Below, piece by piece: positions 1-11,360 of a stretch of DNA of 64,000 nt (within the stretch, counting starts at the first letter, position 1; each line of letters opens with the position of its first letter). Position numbers and translations under genes: made by a program. Below the pieces are notes generated by a model that worked only from the letters and a program-made list of their open reading frames with translations, did no database searches and had not been told where the DNA came from. Source of the stretch: Macrostomum hystrix (lineage: Eukaryota > Platyhelminthes > Macrostomidae); assembly GCA_950097015.1 (NCBI GenBank), contig CATNEN010000039.1, positions 496,001-560,000 on the forward strand. Direction: 5' to 3'.

Positions 1-614
1 GTCGCGGGATGTTGTGAAATCTTGGTAGAAAGCGGGGAGCAGGGGCAAGACCCGAAACCAAATGGCAGCAGAAAGTGCCAAAAACACACAGACAGGCGCA
101 GCGGAAAAAACTGCCGGATCTGCTTTCGCCTGCAAAAATGGAAGGCTGGACTCAATAGCGGGCATCGACGTGAGCGACAGGCTGGGCGAGCACTGCGAAT
201 AACAGAGCTCCTGCCGCTTAAATATTTCCAGCTGGCTAGTAAAGCAGCAAAAGTATAAATAAAAGCCTTGCTGACATTAACTTACAACTGAAAAACTGGT
301 GGAAAGCATGCAGAAAAAACTGCTTGGGAAAACAGCGTGGGAACAATGAGACTGTGACCGACGTTAAGACGTAAGAATGTACAACATGAAGGTGAAGCGA
401 ACCACCAAATCCGGCTGACAATTGAAGTACTTAAACAGCCGTCTCGGCGTTAACAATGACAGAGGAAAGGGAAAGGGGCTAAAGACAATATTTGAAAGTT
501 GTCTCTAAAATCTATGCCATGGCAGTCAGCGCATTTTGTCAGCTGGTCGGACAATTGAACTTAAGTAAGTGATTCTATAAGGAAACAGAGGATTATGGGG
601 TTCGAATCTGGCAT
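1..614. other. 3' flank of the MARF1-like gene, no gene seen
   Basis: No coding exon, RNA gene or repeat array could be supported here. The only open frames are short and have no recognisable content. The stretch lies downstream of the MARF1 stop codon and should contain its 3' UTR, but no AATAAA or ATTAAA on the minus strand was found, so the transcript end is not defined. Confidence 0.5.
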
Positions 615-3600
615 TCAGTTGGCCCGCGTGTTCAGCCGTCCGAAGCCGGTGGAACCAGCGGCTGCGAGAGCCTCTGCAGGGCTCTTGTGACTCATGAGGT
701 CTGCCATCATCTGCTCTAAATTGTCGCGACTGTCCTCATCAGCCAGTTGTTGCTGCTGCTGCTGCTTCTGCTGTGGCTGCGACAGGCTCGCTGGAGCAAT
801 TTCCAAGCCACGTATCATCTGCTTCACCGGCGTGAAGTCCGGCCAGCCACCCGCACCAGACCCGGCGCAAGCGGCTGCGCTTCCGCATGCGCCACCGGAG
901 AGGCGAGGGTCTGGCAGCTCGGAGGCGCGAAGGTGCTGTGGCGGCGACATGAACGAGCCCAGCAAAGCAGCGGTAGCTGCCGCCGAGGTGCTGACTAAGA
1001 GCGGCGGTTGCGGCTGTGTCGGCTGGGCCTGGAACGCGCCAGACAGTGAGGTGGGTGACAGCTCGCAGGCCAGGTCGCAGGAGGCGGATGGCACAGGCTG
1101 CAGCTGGTCGCGGGCAAGCTCTTGGAGGATCTCCTCGTGGGAGAGCGCGGGCTCGGTGGAGTAGGCGGTCTGGTAGGCCAGGCGGGCCACGAAGTCACTG
1201 CACAGCAGGACAGTGGCGCGCTGGTTGCGACCTCGGGTCTGGCACACGTAGGACACGGCGGAGATGAGCGAGGCCAGGGAGGGGTAGCCGTAGTTGGAGG
1301 GCCGCAGCGGCACCCCGAAGTAGCGCTCGTAGTCTGGCTCGAGCTGGCTGAAGGAAATGCGACCCTGGTTGGCCTGCAAGAGGGAGCTGAGATCGCGGGC
1401 GAACAGCACCAGCGGGCGCAGGGCAATGCGCTGCCGGCCTGGGCACAGAGGGTCGGTCGACACAGTCAGGATGTCCGAGAGCTCGCGTTGCACCCAATCC
1501 AAGTTCAGAGGAGTGCGATAGGCGCGCAGGAAGTCATCCTGGGCGGTTGGGATGAAATTTTTTTGAGCACTGTGAGCGATACCTGAGCTTTCGAAGCTCA
1601 CGTATATGGCTACGAGCTTACGAGTGGATTGCAGAGCAATGGAGGGAGCAGCAGGCTGGCAGAACTGACTATAACAAAGGCTTTGGAATGCAAAGGAATG
1701 GGAGGGAAATAAAGGAGGAATAGCTGAGAATGACTACACTGGCAGCAGAGGCAGCGAAGGAGCAGATAAAGTGCAGAAGAGAAGTTGGAGACAGAAAATA
1801 TGGGCCGCATCAATAATGAGAAAGATGTCGGAATAGTTATCTTTCTTCAGGATCATATAAATCAATACCACGGGATTTGAAAGGCTTTGTAGAGGAGGAA
1901 AAACCAAGGGAACGCAAATATGAATATTGAAAAAAGCGAGCACTCGAAAAGAAATTAAACAGTGGTTTACAATATTTCATCGAATCAATTAATAACCCCA
2001 GGGTCAATAAAGAAAGTTAAAAACGACTGCCAAAGCTGAGAAAAGACTGTACACGGACAGGGACAGAGGTCTCCTTGTTATGAGTGACAATGCCTTTCTT
2101 AGATTATGGACATAGTAGTTGTTGCCCACAGCAGGTCTCAGCCCACTCACAAGTGGCATGGAGCCCGTGGTGCAGTCCCTCAGCAACAGCAGGCACTTGT
2201 AAGCGCAGTTTTTAACGTCAGTTCGGTCAGCCAGGCGCACCCAGGCCTCGCCGCAGTCATCGTGCCACAGCTCAGCGACGGTGGGCATCTTGGCCACAAG
2301 CTGCGGCACCGAGTCGGCTCCCAAGTCCACTAGGGTCAGCGCGCTGCCGTACTGCCTGGCGTAGATGGGCAGGAAGTCGGCCACCCGTAAGCGCCGGTTT
2401 GGACAAGCCTCCAGCATGGCCAGCACATGACTGGCGCAGACCCGCAGGTGCTCGCGCCGTGTCAGGCAGATGAACTTCTCGCCGAGCTCGTCACGCATCT
2501 CAATCACGTGACTGACAGCCTCTAGCAGGTCGATCAGCTTCGTGAAGCCGAATTCCGAAACCCGGCATTGGCGAGCAAAATAGTGGTGGTAGCTTGGGAT
2601 AAACTTGCTGAACGGAATGCGGCAACGAGGTGCCTGGCGGAGCAAGTCCACAACCTGGGTGGGTGTGAGCAGAAGGTGCTGGCAGAGGTCAAGAAGAATC
2701 AGTCAGGAAGGGTCAGGCTGTGATGAATCAGTCAGGAAGGGTCGGGCTGTGATGAATCAGTCAGGAAGGGTCGGGCTGTGATGAATCAGTCAGGAAGGGT
2801 CAGGCTGTGATGAATCAGTCAGGAAGGGTCAGACTGTGATGAATCAGTCAGGAAGGGTCAGACTGTGATGAATCAGTCAGGAAGGGTCGGGCTGTGATGA
2901 ATCAGTCAGGAAGGGTCGGGCTGTGATGAATCAGTCCGGAAGGGTCAGACTGTGATGAATCAGTCAAAAAGGGTCAGGCTGGGAGTCAGGAAGGGTCAGA
3001 CTGTGATGAATCAGTCAGAAAGGGTCAGGCTGGGAGTCAGGAAGGGTCAGACTGTGATGAATCAGTCAGGAAGAATCAGGCTGTGATGAATCAGTCAGGA
3101 AGGGTCAGGCTGGGAGTCAGGAAGGGTCAGAATGTGATGAATCAGTCAGGAAGGGTCAGGCTGGGAGTCAGGAAGGGTCAGACTGTGATGAATCAGTCAG
3201 AAAGGGTCAGGCTGGGAGTCAGGAAGGGTCAGGCTGGGAGTCAGGAAGGGTCAGACTGTGATGAATCAGTCAGAAAGGGTCAGGCTGGGAGTCAGGAAGG
3301 GTCAGACTGTGATGAATCAGTCAGGAAGAATCAGGCTGTGATGAATCAGTCAGGAAGGGTCAGGCTGTGATGAATCAGTCAGGAAGGGTCAGACTGTGAT
3401 GAATCAGTCAGGAAGGGTCAGACTGTGATGAATCAGTCAGGAAGGGTCAGACTGTGATGAATCAGTCAGGAAGGGTCAGACTGTGATGAATCAGTCAGGA
3501 AGGGTCAGGCTGGAGTGCATCAGTCAGGAAGGGTCAGGCTGGGAGTCAGAAAGGATCAGGCTGGGAGTCAGGAAGGGTCAGGCTGGGGTGCGTTAGCGGT

Positions 3601-6600
3601 CAGACTGCGGCCTCACCTCTAACGCAAAGTGCGCAGTTCGCGCTCGCTCGGCCAAAGTCTGTGCGCGGGTCGGCAGGCCGAGCTGCAGGTCGGCAGAGCG
3701 CTCAGTGCTGCAGACATCGATGCTGCCCTCCGGCAGCTCCTCCAGCATATCCTCGAGGAAACAGACGCCATAGTCAGCGATATTGAACTGACGGCCGAAC
3801 AGACGGCTGACATAGTAGGGCAGCTCGGAGGCCAGACACTGCTTGGAGGGCGCGAACTTTAAGATCTTGCCAAGGTCTGAGGCGAACCGGCGCACCTGGC
3901 ATTATTTTTATGGCAGGGTCATAGTTCGACTGAGCCAATGAGTGTGAACGGTGTGAACGGGTAATTATGGGGGGAATCCAGGCGAATTATTGCATTTGGG
4001 TGAGCGGCTTTAATTCGAGCAGGGAAATACAAGCGTACTCTCAAAGGTAAATGAATATTTAGCATTGTCTGAATCAATTCGCTGCTTTACCTGCACTCGG
4101 TGCGTGAGGAAGATCATCCTGGCGGGCCCGGAGCCGATGACATGCACGCTCTGTGGCAGGGCGGCCAGCAGGTCCGCCAGCTTGGTGAAGCCGTAGTCCG
4201 CCACGCGGCACTGCCGCCCAAAGTGGTGGTGGTAGGCTGGGATGAACTTGGAGAGCAGCAGCCTGCAGCCGGGCTGCACCCGAACCAGGTCCACCACCTG
4301 GAGAGGAGTGGATGGCACGGCTCATAAGAAAGCTCCGTAATAATGCCCGCTATGCGGTTTCACCTACTGTCTGACACACCCTGCTGTCTGACACCCTACT
4401 GTCTGACACACCCTACTGTCTGACACACCCTACTGTCTGACACACTCTACTGTCTGACACACTCTACTGTCTGACACACCCTACTGTCTGACACACTCTA
4501 CTGTCTGACACACCCTACTGTCTGACACACTCTACTGTCTGACACACCCTGCTGTCTGCCACACTCTACTGTCTGACACACCCTACTGTCTGACACACCC
4601 TACTGTCTGACACACCCTACTGTCTGACACACCCTACTGTCTGACACCCTACTGTCTGACACACCCTACTGTCTGACACACCCTACTGTCTGACACACCC
4701 TACTGTCTGACACCCTACTGTCTGACACACCCTACTGTCTGACACACCCTACTGTCTGACACACCCTACTGTCTGACACACCCTACTGTCTGACACACCC
4801 TGCTGTCTGATACACTCTACTGTCTGACACACTCTACTGTCTGACACACCCTGCTGTCTGACACACTCTACTGTCTGACACACTCTACTGTCTGACACAC
4901 CCTCAGCAATCCCACACCGGAACCTTCGGTCCAGCATCGCTCACCTCACGAGAGAACTGCGACATCTGGTCGCTGAGCGGCGGCCCGACCTGCCCGCTGC
5001 GCTCCTCCCAGCAGATGTTCTTCACGCCGGCAGCGGACACGCAGATGCGCACTCCGGGCACTGCGGAAAGCAGGTGCTCCAGGTAAACGCCACCGCCTGC
5101 AGGTGGGTCATTTGTGACGGTAGGGCCACCGAACTCGGCCTGGTAGCAGGCGGGGAAGCTGCCTACAGGCAGGAAGCCATTATGCTGCTGCAAAAGCTTG
5201 TGTAACTGGTGCTTGAAGACTCTGAGTGACAGCAACACGCAGGGCAGCAGGCAGCAGTCCAGAGCCTGCACGTACTCAGGCGTGCCCTCGCGACAGTGGA
5301 TGCCGCACACCACGGGCTCCACATCAGCGGACAGTGCTTTGGAGGCCGCGTTCAGGATCACTACGCGGCCGCCGTTAGGGCCTTCCTTCACCTCGCAGAC
5401 GTCACGATGGCGGTAGAGCTCGGCTAGGGCCAGGGAGCGGTGGTAGCTGCGGAGAAAAGTGGGCATTCAACTACCAATGGGAAATTGAACTGCAGGGCAA
5501 GACCCCATGGAATCGGTGGTTGCTGCGGAGAAAGGTGGGCATTCAACTACCAATGGGAAATTGAACCGCAGGGCAAGACCCCATGGAATCGGTGGTTGCT
5601 GCGGAGAAAGGTGGGCATTCAACTACCAATGGGAAATTGAACCGCAGGGCAAGACCCCATGGAATCGGTGGTTGCTGCGGAGAAAGGTGGGCATTCAACT
5701 ACCAATGGGAAATTGAACCGCAGGGCAAGACCCCATGGAAGCAGCTCAATCCAAGCAAAGTCGACAATATCCGAGAAGGGAAAAGCAAGTCATTGGGCCT
5801 ACATATACAACAATTTATTTAAGCGCTAGCAGTTTTTTAGCTCAAATTTTTGGTTCCGAATTTGAGCTCGAACCCCGCAGAAAAGCCCAGACAATTTCCA
5901 GCCAATGGAGGAATGGTAAGAGAAAAATAGCCATCATGCCCACCGTCTCTCATAGAGTTCTAGGAATTTGGTCACTGCCAGTTGCTTGCCGCTGACGCCC
6001 TTCAGAAGGCCCACGATATCAAGCTTGATGCGGTTTTGCGCCTGCGTTGCTGTGCAGCCTCCGGCCCCGCCAGCACCCAGCAACTGCACCTGGTGAAATG
6101 AAAAAGAATAGGTAAGATTTTATTAATAGCAAACAAGAATGCGAGCGTAGATTTTGAGACAATCACTTTACACATTTGGCGGTCGGCCGGAGGGAGAAAG
6201 GCAGCGAGCCCAGCGCGCAAAAAAATCCTTCCGCTCTAGAAAGGGCAACGAAAGATGAGCAAATCTTTCTGATCTATCTGAGCAGATTAAATAACAGCGA
6301 TTCGAAGAACGAGGACACGCGAGTTGTTCTACTTAGTGTGGGCTAAAACTAACAAAACAATTGAAAAAATTAAAAACGCAAGCCAGACGAAGCGAGAGCG
6401 GATACGCGAGTCCGGCCAGAGCGGATAGGCGCTGGCACCAACCCGCGGCAGAGACCACAATGCAGCAACCCCCGCCAAAATGTGCACCTAGGCGAGTGAA
6501 CGAGTGCGTGAATAGGCGAGTGAACGAGTGCGTGAATAGGCGAGTGAAAGAATGAGTGAAAAGGTCTCAGCACAAGATGCGGCAAAGCAAACTGGGTTAG

Positions 6601-9600
6601 CGATGAGCACAGGATTGGTGTGGCTGAGCACACTGAGGCTAAGCACAGGATAGGTGTGGCTGAGCACACTGAGGCTAAGCACAGGATAGGCGTGGCTGAG
6701 CACACTGAGGCTAAGCACAGGATAGGTGTGGCTGAGCACACTGAGGCTAAGCACAGGATAGGCGTGGCTGAGCACACTGAGGCTAAGCACAGGATAGGTG
6801 TGGCTGAGCACACTGAGGCTAAGCACAGGATAGGCGTGGCTGAGCACACTGAGGCTAAGCACAGGATAGGTGTGGCTGAGCACACTGAGGCTAAGCACAG
6901 GATAGGCGTGGCTGAGCACACTGAGGCTAAGCACAGGATAGGTGTGGCTGAGCACACTGAGGCTAAGCACAGGATAGGCGTGGCTGAGCACACTGAGGCT
7001 AAGCACAGGATAGGCGTGGCTGAGCACACTGAGGCTAAGCACAGGATAGGTGTGGCTGAGCACACTGAGGCTAAGCACAGGATAGGCGTGGCTGAGCACA
7101 CTGAGGCTAAGCACAGGATAGGTGTGGCTGAGCACACTGAGGCTAAGCACAGGATAGGCGTGGCTGAGCACACTGAGGCTAAGCACAGGATAGGTGTGAC
7201 TGAGCACAGGATATAGGTGTGACTGAGCACAGGATAGGTGTGACTGAGCACAGGATAGGTGTGACTGAGCACAGGACATAGGTGTGACTGAGCACATGAT
7301 AGGTGTGACTGAGCACAGGATAGGTGTGACTGAGCACAGGATAGGTGTGACTGAGCACAGGACATAGGTGTGACTGAGCACATGATAGGTGTGACTGAGC
7401 ACAGGATAGGTGTGGCAGAGCATGGATAGGTGCGGCTCAGCACAGAATAGGTGTGGTAGAGCATGGATAGGTGTGGCAGAGCATGGATAGGTGTGGCAGA
7501 GCATGGATAGGTGTGGCAGAGCATGGATAGGTGTGGCAGAGCATGGATAGGTGTGGCAGAGCATGGATAGGTGTGGTAGAGCATGGATAGGTGTGGCAGA
7601 GCATGGATAGGTGTGGTAGAGCATGGATAGGTGTAGCAGTGCACAGGATAGGTGGCGCGCACATGAAAGGGGTGGCTGAGCACAAGATTTGGCTGAGAAC
7701 CCAGGTGCTCACCTGGATCCGCTTGTAGCCGATCTTCTTGCGGTGGAACTGGGACACCGCCAGCCGCGCGTCTTCAAGGGAGCGCAGCTTGACCACGGCG
7801 GCCACAGAGTCGTCCGCCAGGCTGTGCATGGCGACGTCCAACACGGGCAGGGAGGCCCCTATCTGCGTCTCCAGGATCTTCTTCCACTCCTTGGGCGCGA
7901 TATTGTAGTCCAGGTTCGTCACCTGTGAAGAGCGATGAGAAAGACGGGCCGATCAAGCTCTTTTATTGGCTAAAAGGTTTTTGAGCTGCCCACTTACTGA
8001 TCCCGATCAGTGACACATCCTTCCTACCTAAACTACACATCCCACTCAAGCTACACATCCCACTCAAGCTACACATCCCACTCAAGCTAAAAATTCCACT
8101 CAAGCTACACAATGCACTCAAGCTACACATTCTACTCAAGCTACACATTCTACTCAAGCTACACATTCCACTCAAGCTACACATTCCACTCAAGCTACAC
8201 ATCCTACTCAAGCTACACATCCTACTCAAGCTACACATCCTACTCAAGCTACACATCCCACTCAAGCTACACATTCCACTCATGCTACACATCCCACTCA
8301 AGCTAAAAATTCCACTCAAGCTACACAGTCCACTCAAGCTACACATTCCACTCAAGCTACACATCCTACTCAAGCTACACATCCTACTCAAGCTACACAT
8401 CCTACTCAAGCTACACATTCCACTCAAGCTACACATTCCACTCAAGCTACACATTCTACTCAAGCTACACATTCCACTCAAGCTACACATTCCACTCAAG
8501 CTACACAGTCCACTCAAGCTACACATTCCACTCAAGCTACACATCCCACTCAAGCTAAAAATTCCACTCAAGCTACACATCCCACTTAAGCTACACATCC
8601 AACACTCCTGTTATTTGCCTAAACATGCCTCACTTAATCGAATTAAAGTTTCAAATGAGCCCAGCTTCAAGCAGGTCTCACCTGAATTTCCACGCTGTCC
8701 ACAGCCGCAGCGGTACTGGCGGCTATAGAAGCCGAATTTGAGGCGGCGGCATCTTGAAGAGAAGCTTGGCCAGGCGGCGACTCTTCGGCCGAGCCAGCTG
8801 ACTGCTGGCGGTAGTGTTGATGGTGCTGCAGCTGCGAATCTGCGAAAGTGCCACTGTTGCTTCGGTTGCGGCTGTGCGGGTGCTGCTGGTTGTAGAAGTT
8901 CCTGCGCGGAGTGTAAGGCTGTCCAGAGCGGAAGGCCTCCTTGGAGGACGTAAAGCTGTATCGACGCTGTTGCTGCTGCTGCTGCTGTTGTTGTTGCAGT
9001 TGGTGCTGAGGAGTCGGGTTCTGCTGGCCGTGTGACTCGTTGTAAGAGGAGGGCCGCTTCATGAATACGGAGCTTAAGTTTCGGCGCAGCTGCACCTGTA
9101 CGGAGTCGGCAGACTAGGTAGGCTATGAGTTGGGCAGCGGGCTAGGGAATCAGTTGGGGCAGCGGGCTGGGGAATCAGTTGGGGCAGCGGGCTGGGAATC
9201 AGTTGGGGCAGCGGGCTGGGGAATCAGTTGGGGCAGCGGGCTAGGGAATCAGTTGGGGCAGTGGGCTGGGGAATCAGTTGGGGCAGCGGGCTGTGGAATC
9301 AGTTGGGTCAGCGGGCTGGGGGATCAGTTGGGGCAGCGGGCTAGGGAATCAGTTGGGGCAGCGGGCTGGGGAATCAGTTGGGTCAGCGGGCTGGGGAATC
9401 AGTTGGGTCAGCGGGCTGGGGAATCAGTGGGGGCAGCGGGCTGGGGGACAGAGCCTCGTCTCACTTGCATTATCCCGGACACTCGGAGGAGCCTGACAAG
9501 AATCTGCACTAACCTCACTTTCCCGGTCCTCGTCCAGCTGCGTGTCAGGGCCACTCCTGTGCAGCGGGCTGCCGGTGCCCAGATTTACGGTGGGCGAGCT

Positions 9601-9843
9601 GGCATCGTGGGCCAAGAAGGCCTGCTGCTGCTGCGGCACGCAGCCATCCACGGCGTGTCCCTGCTGACTGCCGAAAGAGCGCCCGCTGCCATTCCTGCTG
9701 GCGTTGTTGCCTCCGCCGCAGGCCTGTGATACCTGACAATTGTCGCTCTGCATTCTGAATGAGCTCAGACAAGATAGTAGGTCGTTCTCTTGTACAATGA
9801 ATTTCGACCGTAAGGTTGCGCTTGGCGGCGGGTCAGTCCTCAT
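615..9843 (-). CDS. MARF1: MARF1-like protein (one RRM plus eight LOTUS/OST-HTH domains, no NYN nuclease)
   Basis: Nine exons: 9843-9514, 9095-8682, 7922-7713, 6089-5944, 5446-4945, 4297-4091, 3895-3617, 2654-2151, 1538-615. All have GT-AG borders and matching phase, giving about 1171 residues. Residues 1-248 are low-complexity (Q/S/N-rich). Residues 249-318 are an RRM beginning VTNLDYNIAPKEWKK and ending IGYKRIQ, as in vertebrate MARF1 RRM2. Eight LOTUS modules follow, e.g. FSKFIPSYHHYFARQCRVSE; the C-terminal tail (about 960-1171) is low-complexity with polyQ. MARF1 proteins act on germline and maternal mRNAs in the cytoplasm; LOTUS domains bind RNA or protein partners. The NYN RNase domain of the mammalian protein is absent, so any repression would be indirect. 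The ATG at 9843 is uncertain because the frame stays open upstream. Most of the longer introns carry their own minisatellite. Confidence 0.88.
2694..3590. repeat. 29-bp minisatellite in a MARF1 intron
   Basis: About 30 units built on GAATCAGTCAGGAAGGGTCA, interrupted by a shorter GGGAGTCAGGAAGGGTCAG variant that mixes in from about 2,980 to 3,300. It fills almost the whole intron between the exons 3895-3617 and 2654-2151. Confidence 0.95.
4363..4905. repeat. 17-bp minisatellite in a MARF1 intron
   Basis: About 31 copies of a unit containing CTACTGTCTGACACACC, with some shortened units. It lies in the intron between the exons 5446-4945 and 4297-4091, close to the donor of the former. Confidence 0.95.
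5428..5745. repeat. 76-bp tandem repeat overlapping a MARF1 splice acceptor
   Basis: Four copies whose GTGGGCATTC motif starts at 5459, 5535, 5611 and 5687. On the minus strand each unit holds TTTCTCCGCAG followed by bases resembling the start of the exon at 5446, so the array includes the true 3' splice site and about 19 bp of exon-like sequence. Confidence 0.92.
6484..7660. repeat. composite minisatellite (36-, 21- and 20-bp units) in a MARF1 intron
   Basis: A small 24-bp GAGTGAACGAGTGCGTGAAT repeat is followed by about 16 units of 36 bp (6602-7196) that mostly alternate AGGTGTGG and AGGCGTGG. Then come about 11 units of 21-24 bp (ATAGGTGTGACTGAGCACAG) and about 11 units of 20 bp (ATAGGTGTGGCAGAGCATGG). 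All share the AGGTGTG core, so the blocks are related. The long open frames here are products of the periodicity. Confidence 0.95.
8022..8605. repeat. 18-bp minisatellite in a MARF1 intron
   Basis: About 32 units of CACTCAAGCTACACATCC with variable last bases, between the exons 9095-8682 and 7922-7713. Confidence 0.95.
9125..9455. repeat. 25-bp minisatellite in the first MARF1 intron
   Basis: About 13 units of roughly GAATCAGTTGGGGCAGCGGG plus GCTGG, between the exons 9843-9514 and 9095-8682. Confidence 0.93.
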
Positions 9844-10264
9844 ATGCTTATCAGAATCGGGGCAGGGGCTTGGGGCTAATTCAGCTGGCGGCGGTGTCTT
9901 TTGATTTCGTCTTGCGGCCCACCCTCCCCACTCCGATTGGCTGCCGAGAGGTCAGGATTTGGGGAGGGGGTGGGTGCGAGCGTGAGAAAGTGGGCCCCAG
10001 CACAGGCGGGGGGTCGTCGGTGCGGCTGCACTTCCACGGCACAAGCCGTGTGACCGGTGTGAGTAAACAAATGCGCGGCGGTCTTTCAGTCTGGCAGGCG
10101 GAGCGGCACAATGGGGAATGAGCAAAACTGAATTCTGCTGGGCAATTCAGCCATATTTTGCGTGCCCTATTCAGTGTAACTGTTTAAAATTTAACAAACT
10201 TTTTTTAATTTTATAAGTCAGGATTGGTATTTACGCTCGTATCTTGGAGAGAATGATTTTTCTG

Positions 10265-10905
10265 AGCTGCTCCCCAACTGCATTCCCCTGCTCCCCAACT
10301 GCATTCCCCTGCTCCCCAACTGCATTCCCCTGCTCCTCAACTGCATTCCCCTGCTCCTCAACTGCATTCCCCTGCTGCCCAACTGCATTCCCCTGCTCCC
10401 CAACTCATTCCCCTGCTCCTCAACTGCACTCCCCTGCTCCCCAACTGCATTCCCCTGCTCCTCAACTGCATTCCCCTGCTGCCCAACTGCATTCCCCTGC
10501 TCCCCAACTGCATTCCCCTGCTCCCCAACTGCATTCCCCTGCTGCCCAACTGCATTCCCCTGCTCCCCAACTCATTCCCCTGCTCCTCAACTGCACTCCC
10601 CTGCTCCCCAACTGCATTCCCCTGCTCCTCAACTGCATTCCCCTGCTCCCCAACTGCATTCCCCTGCTCCTCAACTGCACTCCCCTGCTCCCCAACTGCA
10701 TTCCCCTGCTCCCCAACTGCATTCCCCTGCTCCTCAACTGCATTCCCCTGCTCCCCAACTGCATTCCCCTGCTCCTCAACTGCACTCCCCTGCTCCCCAA
10801 CTGCATTCCCCTGCTCCCCAACTGCATTCCCCTGCTCCCCAACTGCATTCCCCTGCTCCCCAAATGCATTCCCCTGCTCCCCAAATCATTCCCCTGCTTC
10901 CCATT
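10265..10905. repeat. 21-bp minisatellite
   Basis: About 30 copies of a unit reading CTGCATTCCCCTGCTCCCCA plus A, with CTCCTC and CTGCCC variants. Frames are open on both strands only because the unit is a multiple of three. Confidence 0.95.
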
Positions 10906-11279
10906 ATATTTCTAATGTATCTGTAATAAGGGAAGGAAAAATCCGCTGGATGTCTCACACCATCCAGCGACTGATTTGAAACAATCCACTAACGAATATT
11001 TAAGAATTAAAATAGCAGTTTATTGCACGTTGGCCGTGACCAATTTGGCAAACTCAACAAGAAGCATCATAAAATATCGCTAATCTGTGTACACATAGAG
11101 CAATTAATTTCTGCGGAATGCCACATGGGTCATTGGGATATAAAAACCACAAATCCAGCAAGTCCGAGTAGGAAATCCGAGTACAATAAAAACGCATCAG
11201 GGCTACAATGAGTCACTCAGGACTCACTGGAGCTAGTTGAGGCTACCCGAGCTTTACTTGATTAATATGAGCCACGCAT

Positions 11280-11304
11280 TTTATTAAGTTCATTAAGATT
11301 TATT
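11280..11304 (-). terminator. polyadenylation signals for CCZ1
   Basis: Two AATAAA hexamers on the minus strand (11304-11299 and 11285-11280) follow the CCZ1 stop by about 57 and 76 nt. A third AATAAA lies at 11024-11019. Confidence 0.55.
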
Positions 11305-11360
11305 AAGCGCAAGACAAATCTGCGAGGTGTGAGCTGAGCCAGGGTCCGCGCGCTGCACGG

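Larger units (their letters stand above)
9844..11360. other. intergenic region between MARF1 and CCZ1
   Basis: It contains the CCZ1 3' UTR with polyadenylation signals, a 21-bp minisatellite and the presumed MARF1 5' region. No NYN nuclease exon or other upstream MARF1 exon was found on either strand. Confidence 0.6.

Noticed and set aside
6370-7683. Minus- and plus-strand open frames of 198-437 residues (LCSATPI- and AEHTEAKHRIGV-type repeats)
   Set aside because: They lie in a MARF1 intron and arise from a 36-bp unit, a multiple of three; flanking splice sites and phase exclude them from the coding model.
10218-10958. Repeat frames on both strands (CSPTAFP- and GSRGMQL-type)
   Set aside because: Products of a 21-bp intergenic minisatellite.
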